Assembly: GCF_000742835.1 (NCBI RefSeq)
Contig: NZ_CP008941.1
Location: forward strand, 825,001-889,000
DNA length: 64,000 nt
Direction: 5' to 3'
Source: Candidatus Paracaedibacter acanthamoebae
GTDB taxonomy: Bacteria > Pseudomonadota > Alphaproteobacteria > Paracaedibacterales > Paracaedibacteraceae
This document shows positions 34,950 to 44,466 of this stretch, piece by piece. Numbering within the stretch: position 1 is the stretch's first letter; the number at the start of each line of letters is the position of its first letter. Made by a program: the position numbers and the translations under genes. Under the pieces are notes generated by a model that saw nothing but the letters and a program-made list of their open reading frames with translations, was not told where the DNA came from and made no database searches.

Positions 34950-35495
34950 ATATCTCGCTTTAATAATAATGCCCCATCGCCAAAAGATGGACCTAGAGTT
35001 AACCAAGAAATTACATCCCGCGAGGTTCGCCTTGTTGGAGCAGACGGAGAGATGGTGGGCGTTGTAAGTCGCCAGGAAGCGCTTAGACTTGCCGTCGAAG
35101 CACGACTCGATCTCGTCGAAGTTTCCCCAAATGCTGAACCACCTGTTTGCAAAATATTGGACTATGGTAAGTACAAATACGAGCAACAAAAGAAAAAAGT
35201 CGAAGCCAAGAAAAATCAAAAGATTATTGAAGTCAAAGAAATCCAGATGCGTCCGGTTATTGATGAAAATGATTTCCAAGTTAAACTTAAGGCTATTCAT
35301 CGTTTCTTAGGTGAAGGCAATAAGGTCAAAGTGGCAATTCGATTCCGCGGTCGCGAAATTACGCACCAAGAATTGGGTATGGAAGTGGTGAATCGCGTCA
35401 AAGACAGCGTTGGAGAAACAGCAAAAGTTGACCAGGCCCCCAAGCTTGAAGGCCGTCAAATTTTGATGGTTTTATCTCCTGCCTTGACAAAATAA
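34950..35495 (+). CDS. infC: translation initiation factor IF-3
   Basis: IF-3 binds the 30S subunit, checks the initiator tRNA-codon pair and keeps subunits apart. The N domain begins KDGPRVNQEITSREVRLVGA with the signature SRQEALRLAVEARLDLVEVS and PVCKILDYGKYKYEQQKK; the C domain has KEIQMRP and VKVAIRFRGREITHQELG. No ATG lies near the expected N-terminus. The frame opens at a GTG (34908) with no ribosome site, whereas GGAG precedes the ATA at 34950, which I take as the start. The usual partners rpmI and rplT do not follow; a terminator-like hairpin does. Confidence 0.9.
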   Translation: MSRFNNNAPSPKDGPRVNQEITSREVRLVGADGEMVGVVSRQEALRLAVEARLDLVEVSPNAEPPVCKILDYGKYKYEQQKKKVEAKKNQKIIEVKEIQMRPVIDENDFQVKLKAIHRFLGEGNKVKVAIRFRGREITHQELGMEVVNRVKDSVGETAKVDQAPKLEGRQILMVLSPALTK

Positions 35496-35502
35496 AACCT
35501 AG

Positions 35503-35528
35503 GGGAGTGGTACCATGCTCCCTCTTTT
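35503..35528 (+). terminator. terminator of infC
   Basis: GGGAG at 35503-35507 pairs with CTCCC at 35518-35522, with the palindrome TGGTACCA inside, and is followed by TCTTTT. It lies eight bases after the infC stop. Confidence 0.6.
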
Positions 35529-36057
35529 CCTCTCCCTATCAAATTCCTTTAACAATTCTTAGCCTTAAGTTTTCCTTATCTCTGTTTAATTGCCATTCTT
35601 AGAAAATGGTATAAACCATAGTTTATAGAACAGTTGGCGTACTCACAGATATTCCGTAGAAGTTGAATACAAAGGCCTCCTATCAGAAACTATCTGGGGA
35701 ACCTCCTTTCTATAAACGTCAATTAATTGAGAAGAAGTAACAACCAACTCAGTATAAATTAATACAGATTTATAGTAACGTTTTGAATGCATTTTCAAGA
35801 TTTGAATACCTCCCCCACCTAAGGCTAAAAAAAATTTCAAAACGTGGAAACGGTGCCAAAAGAACACACAGGAAAATACTGGGGCTATTATATTAAGTCA
35901 GCTAGCCATGTCACAGCACTAAAGAACTAAATAATTGGACTTATTGCAATTCGCGAGAAAATACAAAACACCTAAGGGCATTTGAATAATAAGGGTGGGT
36001 ATTGAATGATCTGACGAGGGTATTTTGCTACCCCTTTTCGCTCTATTCTATGGATAA
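35529..36057. other. intergenic stretch without a recognised gene
   Basis: About 530 bases between the infC terminator and the topA 3' end. A 74-codon minus frame (35643-35867) has no homology and no ribosome site. A hairpin GGGTA-ttttgc-TACCC followed by CTTTT lies near 36018-36034. Nothing else recognised. Confidence 0.5.
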
Positions 36058-36083
36058 CGCTGCCCTTATATATAAGGACAGCG
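36058..36083. terminator. long near-perfect hairpin downstream of topA
   Basis: CGCTG-C-CCTTATATATAAGG-A-CAGCG is one palindrome with a single mismatched pair. It starts about 20 bases beyond the topA stop. There is no strong T run. Confidence 0.45.
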
Positions 36084-36102
36084 CCTAACCTTAATATCTA
36101 TT

Positions 36103-38508
36103 CTAAGATTTTTTGCGACCAAAGCCCCGAGTTGATGGGGGTTTATTTTTCTTTTGAGTGATTAATTCAACAGCTCGTTCTATATTGACAGCAAACATGT
36201 CCTCATTTTTTGGTATCGAGGCAAATATGCTGCCACATTTCACATAGGGACCAAAACGGCCAACACTAACCGACAAAATCTCACCTGTTTCTGGATGGGG
36301 GCCCAATACCTTAGGCAAAGACTTCAACTTCATCGCAATGTCAAATGTCACTGCCTCTGGATTCAAGCCGGCAGGCAATGACACCCGTTTTGGTTTACTA
36401 ACTGTCGGTTTTTTGCCTTTCTTTGGCTTAGTATCATCCTCGTCAGGGCTGATGGCCTTTGCTTCTCCCCATTGCAAGTAGGGGCCATACGGACCTTTGC
36501 GCAGGGTAATCGCCTCCCCTGTTTCTGGATCTTGACCAATAGCTTTGGGTTCATCCATAGCAATCGGCGCTTCCTCGCCTTCCCCCTTTTGAGAATCCAT
36601 ACTCAGGGGTTTTGTATATTTACACTCTGGGTAGTCAGAGCACCCAAGAAAAGCCCCATAACGGCTGAGTTTCAGACTTAAGCGCCCTTTCTGACATTGA
36701 GGGCAAACTCGAGATGCTTCATCACCTTGGAAGAGATGATGGCTCAAATCCTGTTCAAGAGAATCAATAACCTCTGTCATTGTCAAACTTTGAGTTGAAT
36801 CGGTCGTTTGCTTAAAGGCTGACCAGAATTCCGTCAAAACATCTTTCCAAGCTGCCGCACCGTTCGAAATATCATCAAGCTGTTCTTCAAGGTTGGCGGT
36901 AAAATCATACTCAACATATCGCTTAAAAAAGTTGGTCAAGAAAGAGGTAACCAATCGACCCCGCTCTTCTGGAATAAACTGGCGCTTTTCAAGATGCACA
37001 TAATCCCGATCTTGCAACACTTGAATAATAGAAGCATAGGTTGACGGACGGCCAATTCCCAGTTCTTCAAGCTTCTTAACCAGACTTGCTTCGGAATAAC
37101 GCGGTGGTGGTTGCGTAAAGTGTTGGTTCGGAGTCACCTCTTGCACCCGTGCTAATTCGCCTTCTGATAACGGCGGCAAAAGCTTATCTTCATCCTCATC
37201 CCCTGCCCCATCATCTTTACCTTCTAAGTACAGCTTCATAAAACCGTCAAAAACCATGGTCGATCCCGTCGCTCGCAGCATAACCTGGCGATCATCAGCG
37301 ACAATATCAACCCCCACTTGGTCAAATAAAGCTGTCTCCATTTGGGAGGCAACTGTCCGTTTCCAAATCAGCTCATATAATTTAAATTGGCTATCATCTA
37401 AGAAGGATCGCATTTCTGCTGGTCGACGCATGACAGAGGTCGGACGAACGGCTTCGTGCGCTTCTTGAGCGTTCTTACTTTTATTTTTAAAGACACGCGG
37501 TGTCTTAGGCAGATATTTATCTCCATAGCTTTCACTAATATGTTGACGGACTTCAGTCATTGCATCCTTTGAAATAGCAATACTATCGGTACGCATATAG
37601 GTGATTAAACCGGTCAATCCCCCTTGAATTTCAACCCCTTCATACAGGCGTTGAGCAATCTGCATCGTCCGGCTGGCACTAAAGCCAAGCTTGCGGGCCG
37701 CTTCTTGCTGTAAGGTGGAGGTCGTAAACGGAGCTGCAGGATTGCGCTTTACTTGCTTCTTTTCAACACTGTCGATTGAAAATTGACGGCTGCGGATAGC
37801 GTCACACGCGGCCTGAGCTTGGTCTTTAGATTTCAAATCCAACTTATCGAGCTTTTTCCCATCCAAATAAGTGAGGCGTGCTTTATAACCTTGATCGGCA
37901 GCATTCAACATATCAGTTTCGATCGACCAGTATTCTTGAGTCAGAAAAGCTTCAATTTCCCGTTCCCGGTCAACAATCAATCTCAACGCAACAGATTGAA
38001 CACGCCCGGCTGATCGTGCCCCAGGAAGTTTACGCCATAAAACAGGAGATAAAGTAAAACCAACAAGGTAATCAAGGGCCCGGCGTGCTAAATAAGCAGA
38101 CACTAACTCTTTGTTAATCTCACGCGGGTTCTGAATAGCGTTCTGAATGGCCCCCTTGGTAATTTCATGAAAAACAATACGTTTTACTTCTTTTCCCTGT
38201 AGCGCATTCTTTTCAGCAAGTATTTGCTGCACATGCCAAGAAATGGCTTCCCCTTCACGATCCGGGTCGGTTGCAAGTAAAAGCTGATCCGCGTCTTTCA
38301 CGGCTTTGAGGATATCATTAACCTTGCTTTTGGCCCGGTCTTGCATTTCCCAGACCATTTTAAAATCATGGGCAGGGTCAACAGAGCCATTCTTGGAAGG
38401 AAGATCGCGAATGTGGCCATAACTTGCCAACACAACATAATCATTACCCAAATAACGATTAATTGTCTTAGCCTTCGCTGGCGACTCAACAACAACGACA
38501 CTTTTCAT
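36103..38508 (-). CDS. topA: DNA topoisomerase I
   Basis: TopA relaxes negative supercoils by single-strand passage. The 801-residue protein has the TOPRIM domain (VVVESPAKAKTINRYLG; LATDPDREGEAISWHVQ), the catalytic tyrosine in TGLITYMRTDS near residue 310, and a C-terminal region with one four-cysteine zinc motif (CPQCQKGRLSLKLSRYGAFL...CSDYPEC). That motif is followed by two TopA-type repeats (RKGPYGPYLQWG; SVGRFGPYVKCG) and a basic tail, the usual alphaproteobacterial form. dprA lies 59 bases upstream on the same strand; the pair dprA-topA is a common bacterial order. Confidence 0.97.
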   Translation of the reverse strand: MKSVVVVESPAKAKTINRYLGNDYVVLASYGHIRDLPSKNGSVDPAHDFKMVWEMQDRAKSKVNDILKAVKDADQLLLATDPDREGEAISWHVQQILAEKNALQGKEVKRIVFHEITKGAIQNAIQNPREINKELVSAYLARRALDYLVGFTLSPVLWRKLPGARSAGRVQSVALRLIVDREREIEAFLTQEYWSIETDMLNAADQGYKARLTYLDGKKLDKLDLKSKDQAQAACDAIRSRQFSIDSVEKKQVKRNPAAPFTTSTLQQEAARKLGFSASRTMQIAQRLYEGVEIQGGLTGLITYMRTDSIAISKDAMTEVRQHISESYGDKYLPKTPRVFKNKSKNAQEAHEAVRPTSVMRRPAEMRSFLDDSQFKLYELIWKRTVASQMETALFDQVGVDIVADDRQVMLRATGSTMVFDGFMKLYLEGKDDGAGDEDEDKLLPPLSEGELARVQEVTPNQHFTQPPPRYSEASLVKKLEELGIGRPSTYASIIQVLQDRDYVHLEKRQFIPEERGRLVTSFLTNFFKRYVEYDFTANLEEQLDDISNGAAAWKDVLTEFWSAFKQTTDSTQSLTMTEVIDSLEQDLSHHLFQGDEASRVCPQCQKGRLSLKLSRYGAFLGCSDYPECKYTKPLSMDSQKGEGEEAPIAMDEPKAIGQDPETGEAITLRKGPYGPYLQWGEAKAISPDEDDTKPKKGKKPTVSKPKRVSLPAGLNPEAVTFDIAMKLKSLPKVLGPHPETGEILSVSVGRFGPYVKCGSIFASIPKNEDMFAVNIERAVELITQKKNKPPSTRGFGRKKS

Positions 38509-38567
38509 AAAATCGAACCCTCCAAAGATTATTCTGCTTTATTTTCAAAACAGTAGCAAGATCTGAT

Positions 38568-39656
38568 TCAGGCTACGAGATTAGAAATTGAAACAGTACC
38601 ATTTGCCTGACGAACAATCAAGCCTTCTAACTCTAACTCTAAAACAATAGCCATAACCTCTTGGGTACTTAGCCTAAAATCTTCGGCAATAAAACTAATT
38701 TCGACGGGTGTATAATTCAATCCGAGTAAAATCTCCTCTTTCAGAGTGGCCGGAATTGCAAAGTCTCTATTCGAGGCAATGTAAGGTTCAGCTTCTGGCT
38801 CTGCCAAGGTATTTAAATCAAATTCAGGCTTTAATACGCGAATAATATCTTCTACTGTTTGCACCAAATGGGCCCCTTGTTTAAGCAAATGGTTACTTCC
38901 ATGACAGCGGGGATCTTGAGGTGACCCTGGAACAGCAAAGACTTCGCGGGACTGTTCAAGAGCGTACTTAGTCGTAATCAAGGATCCAGATTTCATCGCC
39001 GCCTCAACCACAACAACACCGTCACTCAAACCAGAAATAATTCGATTACGTCGTGGGAAATGGTTTGACGATGGCTTCATGCCGATGAGCATTTCACTAA
39101 TAATACATCCATTGCGTTGAATGTCATGGTAAAGTTCCTCATGTTCAGGTGGATAAATGATATCAACACCGCCAGCCACAACGGCAATTGTTCCCGACTC
39201 TAAACTTCCAAGATGGGCAGACCGATCGATTCCACGCGCCAACCCTGAGACAACCGTTAGCCCTACTTTACCCAAACTTTCTGCCAGAATCTGGGCATGC
39301 TTTTTAGCCATAAAAGAACAATTCCTTGCCCCTACCATGCCAACCATATCAGATTGCAGAATATCCACTTGACCTTTCACAAACAAAACAGCAGGGGCAT
39401 CACGCAATTCTTTCAATCGTCTAGGATAACGGGGGTCTTCGCCCGTCACCAAGGTTACGTTCTTTTTATGGCACTCATTAACAAGATGATATACTTGTTT
39501 ATCTGTCGGAATAACCTCTGTCCGGCCATTGTTTTCAAGCCATGCCAGCGCCTCGTCACAATTACCAAACCTTTCTATGGCTTGCCAAAAAGTTACAGGT
39601 CCTACATTCTTACAATGCGCGAGTTTTAACCATGAAATAAGCTGTTTTTCCGTCAT
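38568..39656 (-). CDS. dprA: DNA-processing protein DprA
   Basis: DprA binds incoming single-stranded DNA and loads RecA during transformation. The 362-residue protein has the Rossmann core with MVGARNCSFMAKKHAQ, VSGLARGIDRSAHLGSL and GGVDIIYPPEHEEL, the PRRNRIISGLSDGVVVVEA signature, and a C-terminal winged helix (PVEISFIAEDFRLSTQEVMA). Its retention hints at natural uptake or another role in recombination; no com genes are seen here. It is followed by topA. Confidence 0.95.
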   Translation of the reverse strand: MTEKQLISWLKLAHCKNVGPVTFWQAIERFGNCDEALAWLENNGRTEVIPTDKQVYHLVNECHKKNVTLVTGEDPRYPRRLKELRDAPAVLFVKGQVDILQSDMVGMVGARNCSFMAKKHAQILAESLGKVGLTVVSGLARGIDRSAHLGSLESGTIAVVAGGVDIIYPPEHEELYHDIQRNGCIISEMLIGMKPSSNHFPRRNRIISGLSDGVVVVEAAMKSGSLITTKYALEQSREVFAVPGSPQDPRCHGSNHLLKQGAHLVQTVEDIIRVLKPEFDLNTLAEPEAEPYIASNRDFAIPATLKEEILLGLNYTPVEISFIAEDFRLSTQEVMAIVLELELEGLIVRQANGTVSISNLVA

Positions 39657-39955
39657 GGTTGGAAAGCTAGCAGATTTAATTCAAATTTAGAAGGATTATT
39701 TTCACATTTTCCTAAACCCAATTCTAAGTAAATTATTTTAATGAAATTCGGAAGATACAGCTACCTCCCCACAAAATTTAACCATTCTATAAGAAGATTA
39801 GCTAAGGGCTCCTCTTTGCAATCATAAAGACTGTTTTACCCTGCCCAAAGCCTGGGCAGGATATATTAAATTTTCAACACAATTATTTTGCTTGATTTCT
39901 TCCTTTTCTACTTTACTCCACTACTTGATTTCTTTCCCATTAATCTTTCTTCTGA
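39657..39955. other. intergenic stretch with one hairpin
   Basis: About 300 AT-rich bases between dprA and the propeller-protein stop. Only a perfect eight-pair hairpin at 39840-39860 stands out. Confidence 0.5.
39840..39860. terminator. hairpin downstream of the propeller/pore protein gene
   Basis: CCTGCCCA (39840-39847) pairs with TGGGCAGG (39853-39860) over AAGCC. It lies about 95 bases beyond the minus-strand stop; no long T run. Confidence 0.45.
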
Positions 39956-41593
39956 TTAATTTATTGGTTTAATTTTTCTTGCTATTACTTCTTCCAAAAC
40001 ACCATAAGTAGCTTTCATTTTCCCCTTCATTATACCCTTTATGTATTTTTTTTCCTCATTCCTCTCAGTAATTTCTTCCATCTTTCCACCACTATTTTCG
40101 AATAGGGCTGCAGCAATCCCAGCATTTAATTTTCTATCAGTTTGATGAACAGCATCCTTTCCTCCATAAATGGCCGGCGTCGCAGTCAGCTTTGCTGTCG
40201 CTGTAAAAGGTAATTCCTGATTGTTAACACAATATACCCTTAAACCCAATTCATAGATGCCTTTTGCTGTGGGTGCCATTCCTGCAGTCACAGTAAACTT
40301 TCTTGTGCGAGACGTTGACCAGTTTTGATTTGCACTAACCTCAAATGAAGCAGAAACACTAGTTTCATCCTTAACAAATCCAACTAAACCGCATTCAACC
40401 TTAGCAGAGACCTGAGTGCCAAGCTTTTGAGCTAACTCCCAAGAAAAAGTTTCTTCGATACTACGCTCATAGATATTACTAATATTAACTCCTAATGCAT
40501 CATCCACAACTTCTAAACGTTGAATTGAAACCATTTCTATTAGTTGTTTTTTGTCTTGTAAGTATTTCTCCATACCCCCATTAGGAAAAGTAAAATTAAA
40601 ATCCTTTAAGGAAACCCTTAAGAAACCTTTTATACAAGCTTTAGTATACCAAATCTTACTATTTTTTAATGCTCCCCCATAGCTCAAACAAAGCTTATCT
40701 CCAAAACTCGCTAAAGCAGGAGAACACGACATGCTCCACATATTAGATCCGCTTATTTGGTGGCCTTTAGCCCAATTTTCTCCATCACTTGTTGCAGCGT
40801 ACCAAAGTCGGCCACTTTGACCCATTCCCTGGTGAGCCACATAAAGCTTATCATCAAAAACGGCTAAAGCCGGCGACCCTGACAATCTAGCATCTGGAAT
40901 TAACTTTGGCTGAGTCCAGCTTTCTCCATCACGAGTGGTTGCATACCAAAGATAGCCGTGACGCTTGTTATCTTGATATACGACATAAAGCTCATCATTA
41001 AACGCAACTAAAGCCGGAGAGCGTGACAATTTAATATCTCGAATTGTCTTGTGCTTACCCCAGTGAGATCCATTTTCAATTGTTGTGTACTTGAGGCCGT
41101 GAGAATCCTTATGGTGATATGCTAAATATAACTTATCATTAAGCACGGCTAAACTCGGAGAGCCTAACATAGCAACGTTTCCAATTTGTTTGCTTGGATT
41201 CCAGGCATTACCATCCTGGCTTACAGTATACCAAAGCTGGCCACTTTCACCCGCGCCCTGATAGGCCAAATAGAGATTATCTTTAAGCACAGCTAAACTC
41301 GGAGAGCCTGACATAGCAACGTTTCCAATTTGTTTGCTTTGATTCCAGGCATTACCGTCCTGGCTTACAGTATACCAAAGCTGGCCACTTTTCCCCGCGC
41401 CCTGATAGGCCAAATAGAGTTTACCATTAAATCCTGCTAAAGCTGGCGAATCTGTCATAGAAGCATTGGGTATTTGCTGACTCTCAGCCCAATCAAGAAC
41501 CTCATTAGCACAAGCCAATGAGATGATAGAAAAAAGCGCATTTCCTAAACCTAAGATTTTTAATCTCCAAGAAGACTGGGTAAATAAGTACAT
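39956..41593 (-). CDS. secreted beta-propeller lectin-like protein with aerolysin-like C-terminus
   Basis: The 545-residue protein has a signal peptide ending near CAN (residue 30). Residues 45-318 contain six repeats of about 48 residues with the pattern SGSPALAVFDDKLYVAHQG and RLWYATTSDGENW, as in fucose- or sialic-acid-type propellers; six blades would close one propeller. Residues 370-475 (SIEETFSWELAQKLGTQVS, SVSASFEVSANQNWSTSRTR, then KFTVTAGMAP and LPFTATAKLTA) show the alternating Ser/Thr-rich strands of aerolysin/ETX-MTX2 pore-forming proteins. This suggests glycan binding followed by membrane insertion. A strong GGAGG (complement at 41600-41604) precedes the ATG. The repeat region is certain; the aerolysin fold is judged by pattern. 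Confidence 0.75.
   Translation of the reverse strand: MYLFTQSSWRLKILGLGNALFSIISLACANEVLDWAESQQIPNASMTDSPALAGFNGKLYLAYQGAGKSGQLWYTVSQDGNAWNQSKQIGNVAMSGSPSLAVLKDNLYLAYQGAGESGQLWYTVSQDGNAWNPSKQIGNVAMLGSPSLAVLNDKLYLAYHHKDSHGLKYTTIENGSHWGKHKTIRDIKLSRSPALVAFNDELYVVYQDNKRHGYLWYATTRDGESWTQPKLIPDARLSGSPALAVFDDKLYVAHQGMGQSGRLWYAATSDGENWAKGHQISGSNMWSMSCSPALASFGDKLCLSYGGALKNSKIWYTKACIKGFLRVSLKDFNFTFPNGGMEKYLQDKKQLIEMVSIQRLEVVDDALGVNISNIYERSIEETFSWELAQKLGTQVSAKVECGLVGFVKDETSVSASFEVSANQNWSTSRTRKFTVTAGMAPTAKGIYELGLRVYCVNNQELPFTATAKLTATPAIYGGKDAVHQTDRKLNAGIAAALFENSGGKMEEITERNEEKKYIKGIMKGKMKATYGVLEEVIARKIKPIN
41168..41455 (-). repeat. near-identical tandem 144-bp repeat units (propeller blades 1 and 2)
   Basis: Within the propeller gene, the segments starting CATAGCAACG at 41168 and 41312 repeat over 144 bp with only a few changes, encoding two blades (NVAMSGSPSLAVLKDNLYLA and NVAMLGSPSLAVLNDKLYLA). 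The other blades are much more diverged, so this unit duplicated or was homogenised recently. Confidence 0.75.
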
Positions 41594-42037
41594 GGATTAC
41601 CTCCATTAATTTTTTAAGTTATAAATTATGACTGAAGGAAGAAAGGGGGGATTAGAATATTTTTAAGGGGTCGCAAAAGATTATTATTTAAAAGCTGATT
41701 TAATAAATCCCTATCTTCTCTCAATATACTTTAGTTATTTTAATTATTAATAAAGGTTTATATTTTATTGTTTTTCTCATTTTAACTAAAAAACACCAAA
41801 AAAAGGTGAAAATACAAGAAAAGTTACAATATTAACTTTAATAACTTTGTCCTATTTAACAGTAAGGACGCTTCGATCAGATCTATATTCTTTCTATAGC
41901 CAAAAATAGAGATGGCAACCCCTTAATTAGGCAACTCATTATTTTTTTAAATGTAAAATTCCCGTTTAAATAGAGCTATCTCGCGCTTCAGTGCACAAAT
42001 AGAAATTTTAGGCCTACAATTTGAGTAATTTTTTGCC
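41594..42037. other. AT-rich intergenic stretch
   Basis: About 440 bases between the MHS transporter stop and the propeller gene start. It must hold the promoter of the latter, but I cannot place it firmly. A CACC-A7-GGTG mini-hairpin lies near 41793-41807. No gene seen. Confidence 0.5.
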
Positions 42038-43279
42038 CTAATTCCTTGCCCTAATGCCCGGCAAACTGATTAAACTAATGAATCCGACCGCAGCAATCAT
42101 AAAGGCAGGCACATATAAACTCCCCATCTTATCAATCAAGCCTGTCACCATAAAAGGAGCCGTCCCCCCAAAACATGCCACACTTATATTAAAAGATAGT
42201 CCAGCTGCTGTATAACGAACATGGCGGGGGAAAGCCGTTGACACAACAATTGGCAGAGTTCCATAAGCGGCCCCCATCAAAACACTAAATAGCATCTGCA
42301 GTAAAGCCAGCGACTCAATCGTCCGCGACTCAATAAGGTAACTGTAGAGAGGATAAGCTAGCCCCAAGAACCCAAAACTCACAGCCAACAGAACTTTCTT
42401 TGCGCCAATTTTATCGCCCACCCATCCAAAGAATGGAATACTTATAACTAAACTGCCCATACTAAGAGTATTCCAAAACAACACTGATGCTTCAGGCATA
42501 TTTAAAAATAAAGTAGCAAAAGTTGTCATAAAAACAAAAATGATATAAACGCCAACGCCATCGAGCAAAATAATTCCCATTGCCCGGACAACTGATGCTT
42601 TATAACTGCACCAAATTTCTTTGATCGGCAATTGAGTCGACGAAGCCGTTTCAGCGATCTGTTCGGGCATATATTTACGAATCATATATCCGACAACGGC
42701 AGACAAGCTCCCTAATAAAAAGGGGATACGCCAACCGAAAGACCGCAAATCTTCTGCTGAAAGAACATGAGTTAAGAGTGTTGCCGCCCCTGATCCTAAA
42801 AATAATCCTCCCAAGGTTCCAAAGGAAGCTAAACTGCCCGCAAACCCTTCACGTCCCTGTGGTGCATGCTCAATCACAAAAATAAAGGAGCCACCATAGT
42901 TTCCACCGACCGCCAACCCCTGTAGCAACCGAATTACAACCAAGCCAACACTGGCAAAAACGCCAATGGTTTCATAGGTTGGTAACACTCCCAACAATGT
43001 TGTCGGTACTGCCATCATAAGCAGAGAAGCAGCCAGAGCATATTTCCGGCCCACCCGATCACCAATATAACCATAAAAGATGGCGCCTAAGGGCCGCATG
43101 GCAAAACCTGAGGCAAAGACAGCAAATGTCGCCAGAAGCGAGGTAACTGGATCATGACTGGGATAAAACTGCTGACCAATGATATTCGCAAAATACCCAA
43201 ACAACGCATAATCATACCACTCAAATGCTGTTGCTAGGGATCCAAACAGCAAAGGTTTTGCTGAAAGTGTTTTCGTCAT
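42038..43279 (-). CDS. MFS transporter, metabolite:H+ symporter (MHS) family
   Basis: A 413-residue major-facilitator protein with twelve predicted membrane segments. The start FEWYDYALFGYFANIIGQQF and the loop 2-3 motif GYIGDRVGRKYAL are the marks of the MHS group (ProP, KgtP, ShiA). Further fits are RLLQGLAVGGNYGGSFIFV and the GWRIPFLLGSLSAVVGYMIR motif. It imports an organic acid, proline or betaine with protons; intracellular bacteria often keep several such importers. Substrate unknown. It diverges from the DUF898 gene. Confidence 0.9.
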   Translation of the reverse strand: MTKTLSAKPLLFGSLATAFEWYDYALFGYFANIIGQQFYPSHDPVTSLLATFAVFASGFAMRPLGAIFYGYIGDRVGRKYALAASLLMMAVPTTLLGVLPTYETIGVFASVGLVVIRLLQGLAVGGNYGGSFIFVIEHAPQGREGFAGSLASFGTLGGLFLGSGAATLLTHVLSAEDLRSFGWRIPFLLGSLSAVVGYMIRKYMPEQIAETASSTQLPIKEIWCSYKASVVRAMGIILLDGVGVYIIFVFMTTFATLFLNMPEASVLFWNTLSMGSLVISIPFFGWVGDKIGAKKVLLAVSFGFLGLAYPLYSYLIESRTIESLALLQMLFSVLMGAAYGTLPIVVSTAFPRHVRYTAAGLSFNISVACFGGTAPFMVTGLIDKMGSLYVPAFMIAAVGFISLISLPGIRARN

Positions 43280-43411
43280 TATTCTTTCCTAAAAAGAATT
43301 TTTTTCAAGCCAATACCTTTGATCATATCCTGAATAAACTTGTGACGTTAACATTTTTTTAATTAAGATAACTTATCCTTATTTATATATCTAAGAGAGT
43401 AGGTAAATAAG

Positions 43412-44323
43412 ATGTCCTCCCAAGACCATAACACCTTCCGCTATGATGGCAATTATTTCACTGTGTTTATGCTTTATGCCAAACTTTTTATCGGCACTCT
43501 CCTCACGCTTGGGGTTTATAATTTTTGGGGACGGACCAATATTCGTCGATATATGACGGGATCTATATTAATCCGTCAAGATCGCTATCAATATCATGGG
43601 ACAGGTGAAGAATTATTCCTATCTTTTCTTAAAGTCTTAGGTCAAGCAGTTGTCTACTTAGCAGTCAATGCTCTCATTTTATGGGCTGCGATTCACTATC
43701 TGGGTTGGAATAGCGACTGGTTTATTGAAAGTCTCATCATCCTTAATTTTATCTTTATCGAGGGCGCTCTTTTTTATGCGATCCACAAGATTCTCAAATA
43801 TCGATTTTCTCGCACCTCTTGGCGCGATGTTCGCTATCATTTAGAAGGATCGAGCTGGCAATTCGTGAAACTTTGTTTTATAAAGTCTGCCCTTAATATA
43901 ATTAGCCTGGGTATTCTTGTCCCCCGCTCCACCCTAGACACCTATACTTTACTCATGAATAATATTTATTTTGGTGACCAACGCTATCGATTTAAATTTG
44001 AATCCCATAATCTTTTAAAACCCCATTTAATCTCTCTTCTTTTATTTATCCCAACCTTCGGTTTTTCGCGGGTGTGGTACTGGGTTAAATTACACAAATT
44101 TATGGCAGAACATTTAGAGTTTATGGACTTAAAGTTCATCAATACATCAACGGTAAAAGGGATACTCTCTCTTTACCTAACAAATAGTTTGATTATTGTG
44201 TGTACCGTTGGACTCGGAATACCGCTTGCCATCCACCGTTCTATAAAATATCACATAGAAAATCTCACGATCGTGGGCGACCTTGACCGTAAACGCATTA
44301 TCCAAGCAAGAACACACCTCTAA
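43412..44323 (+). CDS. DUF898/YjgN-family membrane protein
   Basis: The 303-residue protein carries the family opening FRYDGNYFTVFMLYAKLFIG followed by TLGVYNFWGRTNIRRYM, a second FGDQRYRFKFE block, and about six membrane segments. It repeats the GxxxFWGRTxxRRY idea typical of YjgN. Function is unknown in all members. It has its own promoter region between divergent genes. Confidence 0.85.
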   Translation: MSSQDHNTFRYDGNYFTVFMLYAKLFIGTLLTLGVYNFWGRTNIRRYMTGSILIRQDRYQYHGTGEELFLSFLKVLGQAVVYLAVNALILWAAIHYLGWNSDWFIESLIILNFIFIEGALFYAIHKILKYRFSRTSWRDVRYHLEGSSWQFVKLCFIKSALNIISLGILVPRSTLDTYTLLMNNIYFGDQRYRFKFESHNLLKPHLISLLLFIPTFGFSRVWYWVKLHKFMAEHLEFMDLKFINTSTVKGILSLYLTNSLIIVCTVGLGIPLAIHRSIKYHIENLTIVGDLDRKRIIQARTHL

Positions 44324-44466
44324 GCAAGTGATTTTACTGAGCGGTCTTACCACACATCATGATTTTGCTCTTAACTTGTTAGGCATAATAATTCGCCCGT
44401 TTAAAAGCCTAAAATTTCATGGAATAATAAGAATATAGTCACTCGGTAGAATCTATTCTTATTTCC

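Noticed and set aside
35643-35867. 74-codon minus-strand frame between infC and topA
   Set aside because: No ribosome-binding site, no signal peptide or motif, and a GGGG run in the middle; not supported.
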